The position numbers and the translations under genes are program-made. The notes beneath the pieces were generated by a model. That model made no database searches. It was given only the letters and a program-made list of their open reading frames with translations, and had not been told where the DNA came from. DNA of 64,000 nt from Mariniblastus fucicola (GTDB lineage Bacteria; Planctomycetota; Planctomycetia; Pirellulales; Pirellulaceae). Where the stretch lies: NCBI RefSeq assembly GCF_008087665.1, contig NZ_CP042912.1, forward strand, positions 3,224,001-3,288,000, given 5' to 3'. Shown here piece by piece: positions 17,954 through 27,951 of the stretch (position 1 is its first letter; the number at the start of each line of letters is the position of its first letter).

Positions 17954-20101
17954 ATGCCCAATCGATCCCAGATCGTTCTGATCTTTTTCGCGCTGATCAC
18001 CCTCGCCGCATTCAATTCGACGGGGCCAATTTGTGCTCAAGACGATCGCGATTCGGGGTTTGAAGACGTTGAACTTCCTCCGGTGAAGCGGATTGTTTTG
18101 TACAACTCGGGAGTCGGACAACTGCAACACGAAGGAGAGCTCGACGGCGACAGTCGCGTCACCCTCAAGTTTAGCTCACACGACGTCAGCGATGTACTAA
18201 AAAGCCTTGCCATTTCAGACGACGGCGAAGGCCATGTTCGCGCCATCGAATATCAACCGACACCGGATCCGGAAGACGTTGCCGCAAGCCAGATTGGGCA
18301 ACCGATGACCGTCGCGCAATTGCTCCAAAGCATGCGCGGCGAAACCGTAGTGTTGAGCGTTGATGGAAAGGATATTTCCGGCAGTATATTTGGCGTCGAA
18401 AACCGAACGCATGGAGAAGTGACTCGCGAGATGGTCGTACTGGTCGGCGAGAAAGGTTTGAGCTCGTGGGAGCTGAGCAAGTTTGATTCGATTCGTTTCG
18501 CAGAACCTGAACTCAACGCAAAGCTCGCTTTGGCGCTCCGTGGCATTGTCAAATCGCGAGAGTCGGATCAAAAAGAACTGCAGCTGTTGTTTGCCGGAGA
18601 CAAAAAGCGAAACGTTAAATTTGCTTACGTCGTCGACATGCCGATTTGGCGGATGACGTATCGATTGCTGTGGGAGGACGACAAAGCGTGGCTGCAAGGT
18701 TGGGCTCACGTTGACAATGTGAGCGGAGTCGATTGGAGCGACGTTGCGCTCGAGTTACGTTCAGGAAAACCGCAAACGTTTCACACGGACATCTTTGCTC
18801 CCGCGATGGCTCAGCGTCAGGATATTGGCACAAGCGTATACGAGTTCATGGACGGCCTGTCGGTCGTGACCCAATGGTTCGACTTCGATCCAGCTTCGCA
18901 ATTTGACCTGGCCGCAGATCTCTCGGGCGGAGGTTTCGGTGGTGGCTTTGGCGGAGGCGGTGGATTTGGTGGCGGAATGGGCGGTGGCGGAATAGGCGGA
19001 GGCGGTGGATTCGGTGGCGGTGGATTCGGTGGCGGATTCGGATTTCGCGGTCCCGCGGCTGGTGGATTTGGCCGTGCGATTTCTGGCGAGAGCGAAGACG
19101 ACGGTGTTGATGCGAAATCAGGATTTCAAAATTCAGCACAAACCGAAAAGGTCTCTCAAATGTTCGTTTATCGGATTTCGGATCCCGTTTCGTTGGGTTC
19201 CGGGAAAAGCGCCGCACTTCCCGCCTTCGAAATGCAGCTGCCTGGAACGCTCCTGAGCGTTGCCGACCTCAACGATAGTTTGCGCGATGTTACTCCTGTC
19301 CAATCCATTGAGCTGGAAAACGATACGGATTTCTCTTTGTTGTCCGGGCCGGTTTCGATCATGCGTCGGGGAAACTTTGCCGGTGATGGCAAGCTGCCTC
19401 GCGTCGACGTCAAGCAGAAGGCCTACGTCGATTTTGGAATCGACCGTCCAATCAAAGTCCGACAGATTAAAGGAGCAACGACAAACAAGTTGGTGAAGGC
19501 GTTTGTCTCGGGTCACTACCTGACGGAGGGCTTTCGAAAAAGTCGCGAGCTCACGTTTCGAATCGTCAATCTGGATGTCGACGATCGCACCGTGATTGTC
19601 AAAACGGAACGCGAACGTAAACTGGAAAAGTCAATCGAACCGGCCCCCTATAGCCAAACGGATGATCGGCTGCTGTTCAAAATTGAAACAGCGGCTGGAA
19701 AGACTACAGAATTCTCCGTGACGTTCAGCTACGAAGATCAGGATGCTGAAAAATGGACGGAGTACAGAAACATCAATACGGCTCGCTGGGACAACGTGGG
19801 GATCGTCCTGCCGGAAAAAGACCTTGCGTTGATGCGTAAAGTTGCCGAGATCAATCGGAAAATTGACACTGAACGAGAGAGCATGTTTACGCTGGCTCAA
19901 AAGCGACGAAGTGCTGAAGCGGAACAAAAACGAGTTCGTGAAAATCTGGAAGTCTTTGTGCCCGGATCGAAAGATGCCGAACCCATTATCGCTCAGTTCG
20001 TTGAAATCGAAAAAAGCATCGGGGAATTCGACGCGAAAATCGAAACCAGCAACACGACGCTGAAAGAACTGGAATCGGAAAAGGCTGAGCTTTTGAAATA
20101 G
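17954..20101 (+). CDS. Exported DUF4139-like protein with glycine-rich insert
   Basis: 715 residues when started at ATG 17954, preceded by GGAG; the frame is open 24 codons upstream. The signal peptide is MPNRSQIVLIFFALITLAAF. The body follows the DUF4139 layout: an N-terminal VKRIVLYNSGVGQLQHEG module, then PIWRMTYRLLW and a DVALELRSGKP strand. A central insert at about 325-365 is almost entirely Gly with Phe (GGGFGGGFGGGG), then charged sequence leads to the second half. The C-terminus is a coiled coil (about 625-710). Bacterial DUF4139 proteins have no settled role. The Gly-rich insert may be a flexible linker. Confidence 0.72.
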   Translation: MPNRSQIVLIFFALITLAAFNSTGPICAQDDRDSGFEDVELPPVKRIVLYNSGVGQLQHEGELDGDSRVTLKFSSHDVSDVLKSLAISDDGEGHVRAIEYQPTPDPEDVAASQIGQPMTVAQLLQSMRGETVVLSVDGKDISGSIFGVENRTHGEVTREMVVLVGEKGLSSWELSKFDSIRFAEPELNAKLALALRGIVKSRESDQKELQLLFAGDKKRNVKFAYVVDMPIWRMTYRLLWEDDKAWLQGWAHVDNVSGVDWSDVALELRSGKPQTFHTDIFAPAMAQRQDIGTSVYEFMDGLSVVTQWFDFDPASQFDLAADLSGGGFGGGFGGGGGFGGGMGGGGIGGGGGFGGGGFGGGFGFRGPAAGGFGRAISGESEDDGVDAKSGFQNSAQTEKVSQMFVYRISDPVSLGSGKSAALPAFEMQLPGTLLSVADLNDSLRDVTPVQSIELENDTDFSLLSGPVSIMRRGNFAGDGKLPRVDVKQKAYVDFGIDRPIKVRQIKGATTNKLVKAFVSGHYLTEGFRKSRELTFRIVNLDVDDRTVIVKTERERKLEKSIEPAPYSQTDDRLLFKIETAAGKTTEFSVTFSYEDQDAEKWTEYRNINTARWDNVGIVLPEKDLALMRKVAEINRKIDTERESMFTLAQKRRSAEAEQKRVRENLEVFVPGSKDAEPIIAQFVEIEKSIGEFDAKIETSNTTLKELESEKAELLK

Positions 20102-20205
20102 GACGATTGCTCGACAAGCTACCGCCTCGCGATGCTGGTCCTTGATTGTAACGTGCTCGCCAAACTACAATTGCGCGAAACATCCTGCCTGAATCAGGGA
20201 ATCGC

Positions 20206-22341
20206 ATGCTCTCTAAAACACAATCGTTCGTTTCGTTGGTCGCCGCGCTGGTCGCGGTTTCGTTCGCCCAACTTTCTCTCGCCGCGCAAGAAGGAGACAA
20301 GGACTTGTCCAATAATCCGCTGTTAACCGAATGGACTGGACCCTACGGTGGAGTCCCGCCGTGGCGATCGATCGATTCGAACGACTTCGTTCCAGCTTTC
20401 GAAAAAGCTATCGAAATGGCCAAAGCCGACATCGACGCAATCGCGGCACAATCCGAAGAACCGACTTTCGAGAACACGATGGTCAAACTGGAAAAGGCTG
20501 GCAGCGCACTCGACCGTCTGGAGAGCATTTTCGGCGTCTATACTTCGAATCTGAATCTGGGCGCCATTCCTGACATGGAAGCCAGGATTGCTCCAATGAT
20601 GTCGCAGTATGGCGACTGGGTTACGCAACACGAAGGGCTGTTCAAGCGAATTGAAACCATCTTCAACAGCGACGAAATGAAAACGCTCAATGTCGCGCAG
20701 AAACGGCTCGTGGACGACAAGTACAAAACCTTTGTCCGACGCGGAGCGAAATTGGGCATTGAAGACAAAGCCAAGCTCTCGAAAATCAATACCGAACTGG
20801 CCAGTCTGTTCACTCGCTTCAGCCAGAACGTGCTTGGCGATGAAGGCAAGCTGTTCACGAAAGTCGAAGAATCCCAAATCGGTGGCCTTCCGGAAAGCGT
20901 TGTCGATGGCATGGCGGCGAACGCGAAAGCTCGTGACATGGAAGGCTACGTGATCAACAACACGCGCTCTTCGATGGAGCCTGTATTGACTTATGCCGAT
21001 GACCGATCGCTTCGCGAGAAAGTCTGGACGACCTACTACAGTCGTGGCGACAACGGCGACGACCGTGACAACAACGCAATCATCCAGGCCATTTTGAAGC
21101 TGCGAGCACAACGTGCGTTACTGCTAGGCTACGAAACGCATGCTCACTGGCGTCTGGAACCGCAGATGGCTAAAACGCCCGAAAAAACGATGGAATTGAT
21201 GCTCGCGGTGTGGCCCAAGGCCGTCGCTCGTGTCAAGGAAGAGGTGGCTGACATGCAGGCGGTGGCCGATCGCGAAGGCGCCGACATCACGATCGCTCCC
21301 TGGGACTATCGCTACTACGCAGAGAAAGTTCGCAAAGAGAAATACGATCTGGATTTGAACGAAGTCAAGCCTTACATGCAGATGGACAAACTTCGCGAAG
21401 GCATGATGTGGGCGGCCGGCGAAGTTTATGGTTTCGACTTCAAGCCAGTCGAAAATGTTCCAACTTTCCATCCGGACGTTAGCGTCTTCGAAGTACTCCG
21501 CGACGGCAAGCACGTCGGTCTGTGGTACTTCGATCCGTTTGCCCGCGAAGGGAAACGCAGTGGAGCCTGGATGACGGCGTACAGAATTCAGCAGAACATG
21601 GGCGAATTCGTCACGCCGATCGTTTCCAATAATTCAAACTTTGTCAAAGGCAAAGAAGGCGAGCCGGTTCTGATTTCATGGGATGACGCGGTCACGATGT
21701 TCCACGAATTCGGCCACGCCTTGCACGGACTTTGCAGCCAATGCGAGTACAAGTCACAGGCCGGCACATCGGTGGCTCGTGACTACGTTGAGTTTCCTTC
21801 GCAGATCAACGAACATTGGTTGATGACGCCTGAGATTCTTGGCAAGTACGCGGTTCATTACGAAACCGGAGAGCCGATGCCGGCTGAGTTGGTGGCCAAA
21901 ATTGAGAAAGCCGCGACGTTCAATCAGGGCTTCAGCACGGTCGAATATCTGGCCAGCGCGTTGATCGACATGAAATTGCACCTTGCGGGCAACGTGACGA
22001 TCGACCCGGACAAGTTCGAGAAAGAAGAACTTGAGAAAATCGGCATGCCAAGTGAAATTTGCATGCGACATCGCACGCCACAGTTCAATCACATCTTTGC
22101 CGACGACGGCTATTCGGCTGGCTACTACAGCTATCTGTGGTCCGACGCGTTAACAGCGGATGCTGCAGAAGTCTTCGAGGAAGCGGGTTCGTATTACGAT
22201 CCGAAAGTCTCAAAAAGCCTCTATGAGAACGTGTTTTCGGTTGGCGATACGATTGATCCCGCCGAAGGATTTCGACGGTTCCGCGGTCGCGATGTGGACA
22301 CGAAAGCCTTGCTGCGGAAGCGTGGTTTCCCGGTTGAGTAG
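20206..22341 (+). CDS. M3-family metallo-oligopeptidase, exported
   Basis: 711 residues with a signal peptide (VSLVAALVAVSFAQLSLAAQ). It has the M3 thimet-oligopeptidase fold and the zinc site HEFGH near residues 500-504 (TMFHEFGHALHG); the downstream third ligand is expected in the VEFPSQINEHW region. Closest in layout to peptidyl-dipeptidase Dcp/oligopeptidase A. It would degrade short peptides, here in the periplasm because of the signal. It follows the DUF4139-like gene by about 100 bp. Confidence 0.92.
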   Translation: MLSKTQSFVSLVAALVAVSFAQLSLAAQEGDKDLSNNPLLTEWTGPYGGVPPWRSIDSNDFVPAFEKAIEMAKADIDAIAAQSEEPTFENTMVKLEKAGSALDRLESIFGVYTSNLNLGAIPDMEARIAPMMSQYGDWVTQHEGLFKRIETIFNSDEMKTLNVAQKRLVDDKYKTFVRRGAKLGIEDKAKLSKINTELASLFTRFSQNVLGDEGKLFTKVEESQIGGLPESVVDGMAANAKARDMEGYVINNTRSSMEPVLTYADDRSLREKVWTTYYSRGDNGDDRDNNAIIQAILKLRAQRALLLGYETHAHWRLEPQMAKTPEKTMELMLAVWPKAVARVKEEVADMQAVADREGADITIAPWDYRYYAEKVRKEKYDLDLNEVKPYMQMDKLREGMMWAAGEVYGFDFKPVENVPTFHPDVSVFEVLRDGKHVGLWYFDPFAREGKRSGAWMTAYRIQQNMGEFVTPIVSNNSNFVKGKEGEPVLISWDDAVTMFHEFGHALHGLCSQCEYKSQAGTSVARDYVEFPSQINEHWLMTPEILGKYAVHYETGEPMPAELVAKIEKAATFNQGFSTVEYLASALIDMKLHLAGNVTIDPDKFEKEELEKIGMPSEICMRHRTPQFNHIFADDGYSAGYYSYLWSDALTADAAEVFEEAGSYYDPKVSKSLYENVFSVGDTIDPAEGFRRFRGRDVDTKALLRKRGFPVE

Positions 22342-22427
22342 AGTAGAGCTTGGAAAAATCGGATGGCGTGTTCGTCTGCTCACGCCTTCCGAGTTGGCTT
22401 CAAATTGTTTGGAACCAGCTGTTTCAA

Positions 22428-22904
22428 TCAGGCCGTTGGCCCAGGAACGTGCTTGGAAATGTAGGCTGGCTCTCCCATTCGCTCGATCAAATCGAGTTGA
22501 AGTTCCAACCATCCCATGTGCTCTTCTTCGTCGAGCGCGATTCTCTCGAACAGCACTCGGGTACCGAGGTCGCCATCATCGGCGGCCTCGCGGGCGGCTT
22601 TGGAGTAAAACTCGATCGCTGCCTTTTCCTCTTTCAGGTCAGACTCGAACAACTCGTTGAGCGTCGTTGCCTGAACCGGTGGTTGCTCGAGAACCAGACG
22701 CGGGCTGCCTTTGAGAAACAGAATTCTCGAGAGATAGTCGTCAGAATGCCCGATCTCCTCACGCATCTCTTCTCGCATCTTGGAGGCCAACAATTCCATG
22801 CCCCAATCGTCCAAAACGCCGGCATGCAACTGATACTGGTGAACCGCGCCCAATTCCATCTTCAGCGCTGTTTGGAGATTCTCGATTGATCGTGTCTTAG
22901 TCAT
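22428..22904 (-). CDS. bfr: Bacterioferritin-type ferroxidase/iron storage protein
   Basis: 158 residues, the usual length, in a four-helix ferritin fold. Di-iron ligands are visible: Glu in LGAVHQYQ, Glu and His in REEIGHSD, Glu in DLKEEKAA, and Glu and His in DEEEHMGW. At the position of the haem-axial Met of E. coli Bfr (DEMKHAD) this protein has Ile, so haem binding may be absent. AGAAGGATG lies just before the start. An 8-bp palindrome at 23005-23028 upstream may be an operator. Confidence 0.88.
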   Translation of the reverse strand: MTKTRSIENLQTALKMELGAVHQYQLHAGVLDDWGMELLASKMREEMREEIGHSDDYLSRILFLKGSPRLVLEQPPVQATTLNELFESDLKEEKAAIEFYSKAAREAADDGDLGTRVLFERIALDEEEHMGWLELQLDLIERMGEPAYISKHVPGPTA

Positions 22905-23004
22905 TTTTTCATCCTTCTATAAACTTGAATCGGCGAGCGGCTTGTTGTTGCTGGCCGTCAACTTTGATTGATCCTGCGAAACTGACTCGCAGACATTCGC
23001 TTTA

Positions 23005-23028
23005 ATATATCGAAACATTGCGATATAT
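23005..23028. promoter_or_regulatory. Palindrome, candidate operator upstream of bfr
   Basis: ATATATCG and CGATATAT form a perfect 8-bp inverted repeat around an 8-nt spacer, in the region shared by bfr (-) and the DUF1080 gene (+). The dyad is typical of a dimeric repressor site. Which regulator binds is unknown. Confidence 0.45.
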
Positions 23029-23178
23029 CAATGACTTAAACCGCAGGGTGCGGTAGAGGTTCCGATGTTTGAAAATAAGATGAGCAAATCGCCAATTTTT
23101 TACACGACTTGAGAAAGCTGTGTTGAGGTGCGAGACTTCATGCTTTTGCAGACACTCTGAACTGGAATTGAGGACGCG

Positions 23179-24054
23179 ATGATTGCGAAAACTGGCTCCC
23201 CAAGATGGAAATCGATCGCATACGCTTGCTTTTTCGCAGCTTGCCTGTTCGGAACATTGACTTTTGCGCAGGAGTCAACTTCGGCAAAAAGCATTGCGAA
23301 TGAGCAGACCTCATCGATTGAATCGGAGCAGCCAGAAGCAAGCGAGAAATGGGTGCCCTTGTTCAACGGGAAAGATCTAAAGGGCTGGACCCCCAAGATC
23401 TCCGGTCATCCGCTGGGCGAAAACTATGCCGATACGTTTCGGGTCGAAGAAGGCGTTTTGAAATGTGAATACGATGACTACAAGGGCTTCGACAAGCGAT
23501 ACGGGCATTTGTATTCGAACCAAAGCTACTCACACTACAAACTGCGACTCGAATACCGCTTCGTCGGTCGCATGTTGCCGGATGCTCCCGGATATGTGGA
23601 CCTCAACAGCGGTGTCATGCTGCACTGCCAGTCACCGCTTAGTTTGAAACTGCATCAGGGGTTTCCGGCCAGCGTTGAAATGCAATTTCTGGCGGATTTG
23701 GGAACCGGGAAACGGCAGACGGGTAACGTTTGCACACCGGGCACGCATTTGGTCTATGACGGAAAATTTACCAAGCAGCACATTGTGGAATCCAGTGGGC
23801 CGACGTTGCCGCCGGACGAGTGGGTTTCGGTCGAGATGGAAGTTCATGGCCACGACTTGATCATCTATCGCGTTCGAGGCGAAGAAGTTCTTCGCTACAC
23901 ACAACCTCAGCTGGATCCTGACAGCGACGAAGGAAAACCATTGGTGGCCAACGGAGCAAACTTGAAACTTGCGAGCGGCCATATCGCGCTTCAAGCAGAA
24001 GCCCAGCGAGTTTGGTTTCGAAACATTGAAATCCTGCCACTGGAAGTCGATTGA
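23179..24054 (+). CDS. Exported DUF1080 (3-keto-disaccharide hydrolase domain) protein
   Basis: 291 residues with a signal peptide ending TLTFAQ. A low-complexity linker precedes the DUF1080 domain, which opens WVPLFNGKDLKGWTPK and includes YSHYKLRLEYRF, VMLHCQSP and VWFRNIEILPL at the end. The fold is a concanavalin-like beta sandwich; characterised members hydrolyse 3-keto-glycosides, and planctomycetes carry many copies. Its substrate is unknown. The gene is divergent from bfr, with no obvious metabolic link. Confidence 0.88.
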   Translation: MIAKTGSPRWKSIAYACFFAACLFGTLTFAQESTSAKSIANEQTSSIESEQPEASEKWVPLFNGKDLKGWTPKISGHPLGENYADTFRVEEGVLKCEYDDYKGFDKRYGHLYSNQSYSHYKLRLEYRFVGRMLPDAPGYVDLNSGVMLHCQSPLSLKLHQGFPASVEMQFLADLGTGKRQTGNVCTPGTHLVYDGKFTKQHIVESSGPTLPPDEWVSVEMEVHGHDLIIYRVRGEEVLRYTQPQLDPDSDEGKPLVANGANLKLASGHIALQAEAQRVWFRNIEILPLEVD

Positions 24055-24156
24055 GGCCTGGAACTGCCCAAGGTTGGGGCGTTGGACGTTTGCCGCTCCC
24101 AATCGGCCACAGTGCGAACTCAGATCGGCTTTGACAGCGGAAGGCCGCGGCTTCAT

Positions 24157-24876
24157 CTACTCAAAGCGTACCCACTCGCCTTCGATCAATCTTTCGTGGG
24201 GTCGAAAGCGGCTCTTGTAGACCATGTGTGGCGAGCCCTCGACATAGTATCCAAGATACAGATGCTCCATGCGTCTGGCCGCACACAGTTGAATCTGCTT
24301 CAGCACAGAATACGTGCCAAGGCTGTCTTTGGCGTAGTCCGGATCGTAGTAAGTATAGACCGCTGACAGGCTGTTTTTACCCGCGTCACAAATCGCTACC
24401 GCGACCAGTTTTCCATTGTCGTGGTATGCGATCTCGAACGAATCCAGGCAACTTCTGACGAACCCCCAGATGTACTCTTCAGAATCAATGTCCGTGTCAC
24501 GTTTTGCCAGGCCGCGGGCTCGTCGATGCTTGTTGAACAGGCTTACTCGTTCAGTGTCCGCCTGCAGTTCGCCAATCGTTTGTGTGAACTTGCCATTGCC
24601 ACGACTGAGGACTCGGCGCGCGTTGCGACTGAAAGTGAAGGCTTCGACGTCAATCCTGATCGACTCGCAGGCGCTGCAATTCGGGCAATTGGTTTGGTAC
24701 AGAAACTCGCCCGTGCGACGATAACCGTGCTTGAGTCGCAGGTCTGTTTGGTGCGGCGATATCTTCACCAACGGCATGCACAACGGCATTCGCGCAGTCT
24801 CTCCGTCAAGGTACGGACAAGGCTCCGTTTCGTCGATAATGACGATGTCGCTAAATTCTGACTTCGCAGTCCCCAT
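24157..24876 (-). CDS. bpt: Aspartate/glutamate leucyltransferase (Bpt-type arginyltransferase family)
   Basis: 239 residues, normal for Bpt. The N-terminal cysteine cluster PCPYL and CPNCSACESIRID is characteristic, as are KHRRARG and the GNAT-like C-terminal half (LGTYSVLKQI, LYLGYYVEGSPHMVYKSRF). It attaches Leu from Leu-tRNA to N-terminal Asp or Glu, feeding the ClpS/ClpAP N-degron route. It stands between the convergent DUF1080 gene and terC on the same strand. Confidence 0.93.
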   Translation of the reverse strand: MGTAKSEFSDIVIIDETEPCPYLDGETARMPLCMPLVKISPHQTDLRLKHGYRRTGEFLYQTNCPNCSACESIRIDVEAFTFSRNARRVLSRGNGKFTQTIGELQADTERVSLFNKHRRARGLAKRDTDIDSEEYIWGFVRSCLDSFEIAYHDNGKLVAVAICDAGKNSLSAVYTYYDPDYAKDSLGTYSVLKQIQLCAARRMEHLYLGYYVEGSPHMVYKSRFRPHERLIEGEWVRFE

Positions 24877-24900
24877 CTCACTTCCCGAAGAAACATCTCG

Positions 24901-25746
24901 TTAAGAAATGGTAGCGTCAACTTTTATATTGTCTTCTTTTTTTCGCAGCGCGATATTCAAAAGCTCGACCAGCAAAGCGAAAAACATTGCAAAATAAACA
25001 TAACCTTTGTCGATGTGCGCTCCGACACCTTCGGCAATCAGCATGACGCCAATCAAAATCATGAAGCTCAAGGCCAACATTTTGATTGTAGGATGAGCAC
25101 TGACAAACTTGCTGACCGGTTCAGCAAACACCAGCATCACCACGACAGCAATTACGATCGCGGCCACCATCACCCACAAGTCGTCCGCCATGCCGACGGC
25201 TGTGAAAATGGAGTCCAGTGAAAACACGATGTCCATGATCGCAATTTGAATGATTGCTGACGTAAAATTTGCGATCGGTTTTGCTTCGTGGCTGGCATGG
25301 CCGGAGCCGATCTCATCGTGGATCTCGTACACGCTTTTACCAACCAGAAAAAGCCCGCCGAGAAACAACAGGATGTCCTTGATTGAAACACCGTTGGCTT
25401 CCTCAAAGTGTTTCTGATGAATTGTTTCAACGATATCTTTCTCTAATTTTTCTTCCAACTCGCTACTGATGTCCGGGCGTGTGATTTTTTCCACGGCAAC
25501 GGCAGGCACACCGACGTCCGTCAAAGAGAACACCGGTTTCTTGAACATCTCTCCGTGCACGAGATAAAAAAGCAGTCCCAGCAATAGCAGCCTGGACAGC
25601 AGGGCAACGCCCAGGCCGAGTTTCCTGGCAAGCGGCTGTTTGGCAGGCTCAAGACGACTGGTGACAATCGTGATGAAGACGAGGTTGTCGATCCCCAGCA
25701 CGATTTCCATCGAAGCAAGGGCAAGAAGGGGGACGAAAAATTCCAT
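24901..25746 (-). CDS. TerC-family integral membrane protein
   Basis: 281 residues. The TerC signature is clear: an opening helix with ASMEIVLGIDNLVFITI and the repeated motif IMDIVFSLDSIFTAVGM, whose acidic residues are thought to bind metal. About eight membrane segments are visible. A soluble loop of about 50 residues (EKITRPDISSELEEKLEKD) separates helices 2 and 3 and is longer than in many homologues. TerC proteins are linked to metal, mainly manganese, efflux or metalation. No other ter genes are nearby. Confidence 0.92.
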   Translation of the reverse strand: MEFFVPLLALASMEIVLGIDNLVFITIVTSRLEPAKQPLARKLGLGVALLSRLLLLGLLFYLVHGEMFKKPVFSLTDVGVPAVAVEKITRPDISSELEEKLEKDIVETIHQKHFEEANGVSIKDILLFLGGLFLVGKSVYEIHDEIGSGHASHEAKPIANFTSAIIQIAIMDIVFSLDSIFTAVGMADDLWVMVAAIVIAVVVMLVFAEPVSKFVSAHPTIKMLALSFMILIGVMLIAEGVGAHIDKGYVYFAMFFALLVELLNIALRKKEDNIKVDATIS

Positions 25747-25883
25747 TTACGGTATCCAGAGGGCAAGCCAGCAAGACGCTCAATGTAAAACAATGGAATC
25801 GAAAAACCAATGGAGTGGCCATCAGTGCCGGCTTCAACTGGCCGTGCCGCTTACCTGCTTTCACAGAGCTCGCGACGCACTAT

Positions 25884-27026
25884 CTAGTCCCCGTTGCGAA
25901 CGATCCGCAGTTCGGATTTTGTAAGCCTGTAGCCGAGCCCGGTTCCGTCGAGGCATTGGTCAAGCAGCGTTTCCAGCGAAGCTTTTTTGATCGAGATTGA
26001 GATCCGCTGCGTCAGGGCGTCGCCGACTGCTCCATCAAGAGTCAGTTTTCTGCCGGTTTGCTGAGCCACGCTGGCCAGGATGTCGCCGCGTCGAGCGGTC
26101 GTGTTGAGATCAAAAGTTCGCTGGACGACATCGTCGCCGAGTACCGTTTGCTGTTCCACCATCCACGCTTCGAGTGCTGCGATGGATTCGACAGGACCGC
26201 TGATTGAAAGCGACCTGCCGGAGTTCGCGAGTTTCAGATCGGCGAATCGACGTTGGCAGGCTTTCAGGTCCAGCTTTGAATCTCGCGGCAAGCGAATTCT
26301 CAGCTTTGCCGTTTCGATCGCCGGGAATTTCTTCAGTCGGATCCGCTTGCCGTCGCCCTCAATCTCAAATGACAAATCGAACCCGACCAGCAACAGGCTC
26401 ATTTGCTGAATCAGCGAAAGCGACGGCCAATCTGCTGCTGGCCAAACATCGTGAGGGATTTCGCCGTCCAGCTGAAATCCGTGCAGTTGCTCCATCCACT
26501 CCTGAATCTCCTCTGTCGTCGTTGCCCGAGACCAACGAATTTCGTCTCTGCCTGACGTCCAGCGGGATTTTTTCGGCTGTGTGCGTTTGGCGATTTTCTC
26601 CAGTTCCTCAATGACGAACGGAAGCCGCGCGGCAGCGTCCTTCGGTCCAACGTACAGAAGACTTTCAACACGACACACGCCAAGACCATTGGCTTCGGCA
26701 AGTTCCCAGACCGTTTGCTCGGTCGTTCGATCGAGGAAATCAAACGTCAGCTTCACCGTCGGGTCGACGCGACGATCGACGAAAATCGCCCGGCGACACT
26801 GGGCTGCGAACGTATTCAGTTGCTCTCGAAGCGGCGATTCAGTCCACGACACGGAAACTGGAAGCTGCTGGCTTTTTTCGAAAGCTCTGGAATCCGTGCG
26901 TCGGTCCAACCAGTCCGTTGCAGAACCATGTTGCACTTGGGCAACAGCGGCGACGCAAGCCGTGCAGACCGAAATGGCCACACAACCGGAAGTGAGTTTG
27001 CTGAGCATGGTCATTCGAATTCGCAT
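25884..27026 (-). CDS. Exported protein with STN-type (secretin/TonB N-terminal) modules
   Basis: 380 residues. A signal peptide (CVAISVCTACVAAVAQ) is followed by a region with the STN pattern (LREQLNTFAAQCRRAIFVDRR, then LTFDFLDRTTEQTV) and a second, similar segment at the C-terminus (GDILASVAQQTGRKLTLDG, LDQCLDGTGLGYRL). No secretin or TonB barrel follows, so this is a stand-alone exported form common in planctomycetes. Function unknown. Confidence 0.65.
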   Translation of the reverse strand: MRIRMTMLSKLTSGCVAISVCTACVAAVAQVQHGSATDWLDRRTDSRAFEKSQQLPVSVSWTESPLREQLNTFAAQCRRAIFVDRRVDPTVKLTFDFLDRTTEQTVWELAEANGLGVCRVESLLYVGPKDAAARLPFVIEELEKIAKRTQPKKSRWTSGRDEIRWSRATTTEEIQEWMEQLHGFQLDGEIPHDVWPAADWPSLSLIQQMSLLLVGFDLSFEIEGDGKRIRLKKFPAIETAKLRIRLPRDSKLDLKACQRRFADLKLANSGRSLSISGPVESIAALEAWMVEQQTVLGDDVVQRTFDLNTTARRGDILASVAQQTGRKLTLDGAVGDALTQRISISIKKASLETLLDQCLDGTGLGYRLTKSELRIVRNGD

Positions 27027-27291
27027 TCTGCTCGCTAGCGGTGACGGGAAGTTGGCTACCTAAAGCGCATATTCGTTAAGGCTTGAAATGTTGAGTCCGA
27101 AATGCGCCCAAAAAGTGCATCTTCTGTTTGCACATCAGTAGTTGATTGTTGTCGGCGACAGAGGCCCCAATTACACTCGGCTTCTTCACACATGTTTCGA
27201 AAAAACATCATCGGATCAACCGTGAAATTTCATCGCCCGCACCAATCATAACACGCTGCCGCCCCACGCGGTCGCCGAGGATCAAACTGCC

Positions 27292-27951
27292 ATGTCGGAA
27301 TCGCCACTCCGATTTCCAATGTTGGATAAGCTCTACCAGCAGTACCTCGAGCACGAAAATTCGGCCGAGTTCATTCGTCTGGTGAGCCAATCCTACAATC
27401 TGGGATCAATCTGCCGGCTGGCTCGGTACGGAAAAACAATCAGCCGCCGGGCCGCAATTTTGGTCATCGGTTTTCTTGGCGACTATGCCGAAAACGACGT
27501 CATGGGAATGGCTTTGAACGACTCTGACCGGGCCGTCAGGATGCTGGCCGATCATGGAATTCGCGACATCTGGTCTCGTCAGGGTTCGCCCGAACATCGC
27601 TCGTCGATTCAGCGACTTTATCAGCTGATTTCGCGCCACCGGATGCAGGAGGCTATTCAGTTGGCCAACCGGTTGTTGGCAGAAGATGAAACGCTCAGCG
27701 AAGCCTGGAATCAGCGAGCGATCGCATTGTGTGCCGAAGGCGACATCGTCGGCGCCGTCGAAGATTGCTGCGAAGCCCTGAACTGCAATCGATATCACTT
27801 TCCCGCTGCGATCGGCATGGCTCATTGCTGCTTGCAGTTGGACGACATGAGCGGCGCACTTTCCGGGTTTCGGCTGGCTCTTCAAATCAATCCGGATTTG
27901 GAAGACGTGCGGACTCACATCCATCAGTTGGAACGCAAGTCCGAAAACTAA
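27292..27951 (+). CDS. HEAT/TPR-repeat protein
   Basis: 219 residues without a signal peptide. Residues 25-95 look like a HEAT pair (SRRAAILVIGFLGDYAEND, DRAVRMLADHGIRDIW). Residues 105-215 contain three TPR-like units (AEDETLSEAWNQRAIALCAE, VGAVEDCCEALNCNRYHF, LALQINPDLEDVRTH). It is probably a cytoplasmic scaffold protein. Binding partner unknown. Confidence 0.75.
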   Translation: MSESPLRFPMLDKLYQQYLEHENSAEFIRLVSQSYNLGSICRLARYGKTISRRAAILVIGFLGDYAENDVMGMALNDSDRAVRMLADHGIRDIWSRQGSPEHRSSIQRLYQLISRHRMQEAIQLANRLLAEDETLSEAWNQRAIALCAEGDIVGAVEDCCEALNCNRYHFPAAIGMAHCCLQLDDMSGALSGFRLALQINPDLEDVRTHIHQLERKSEN

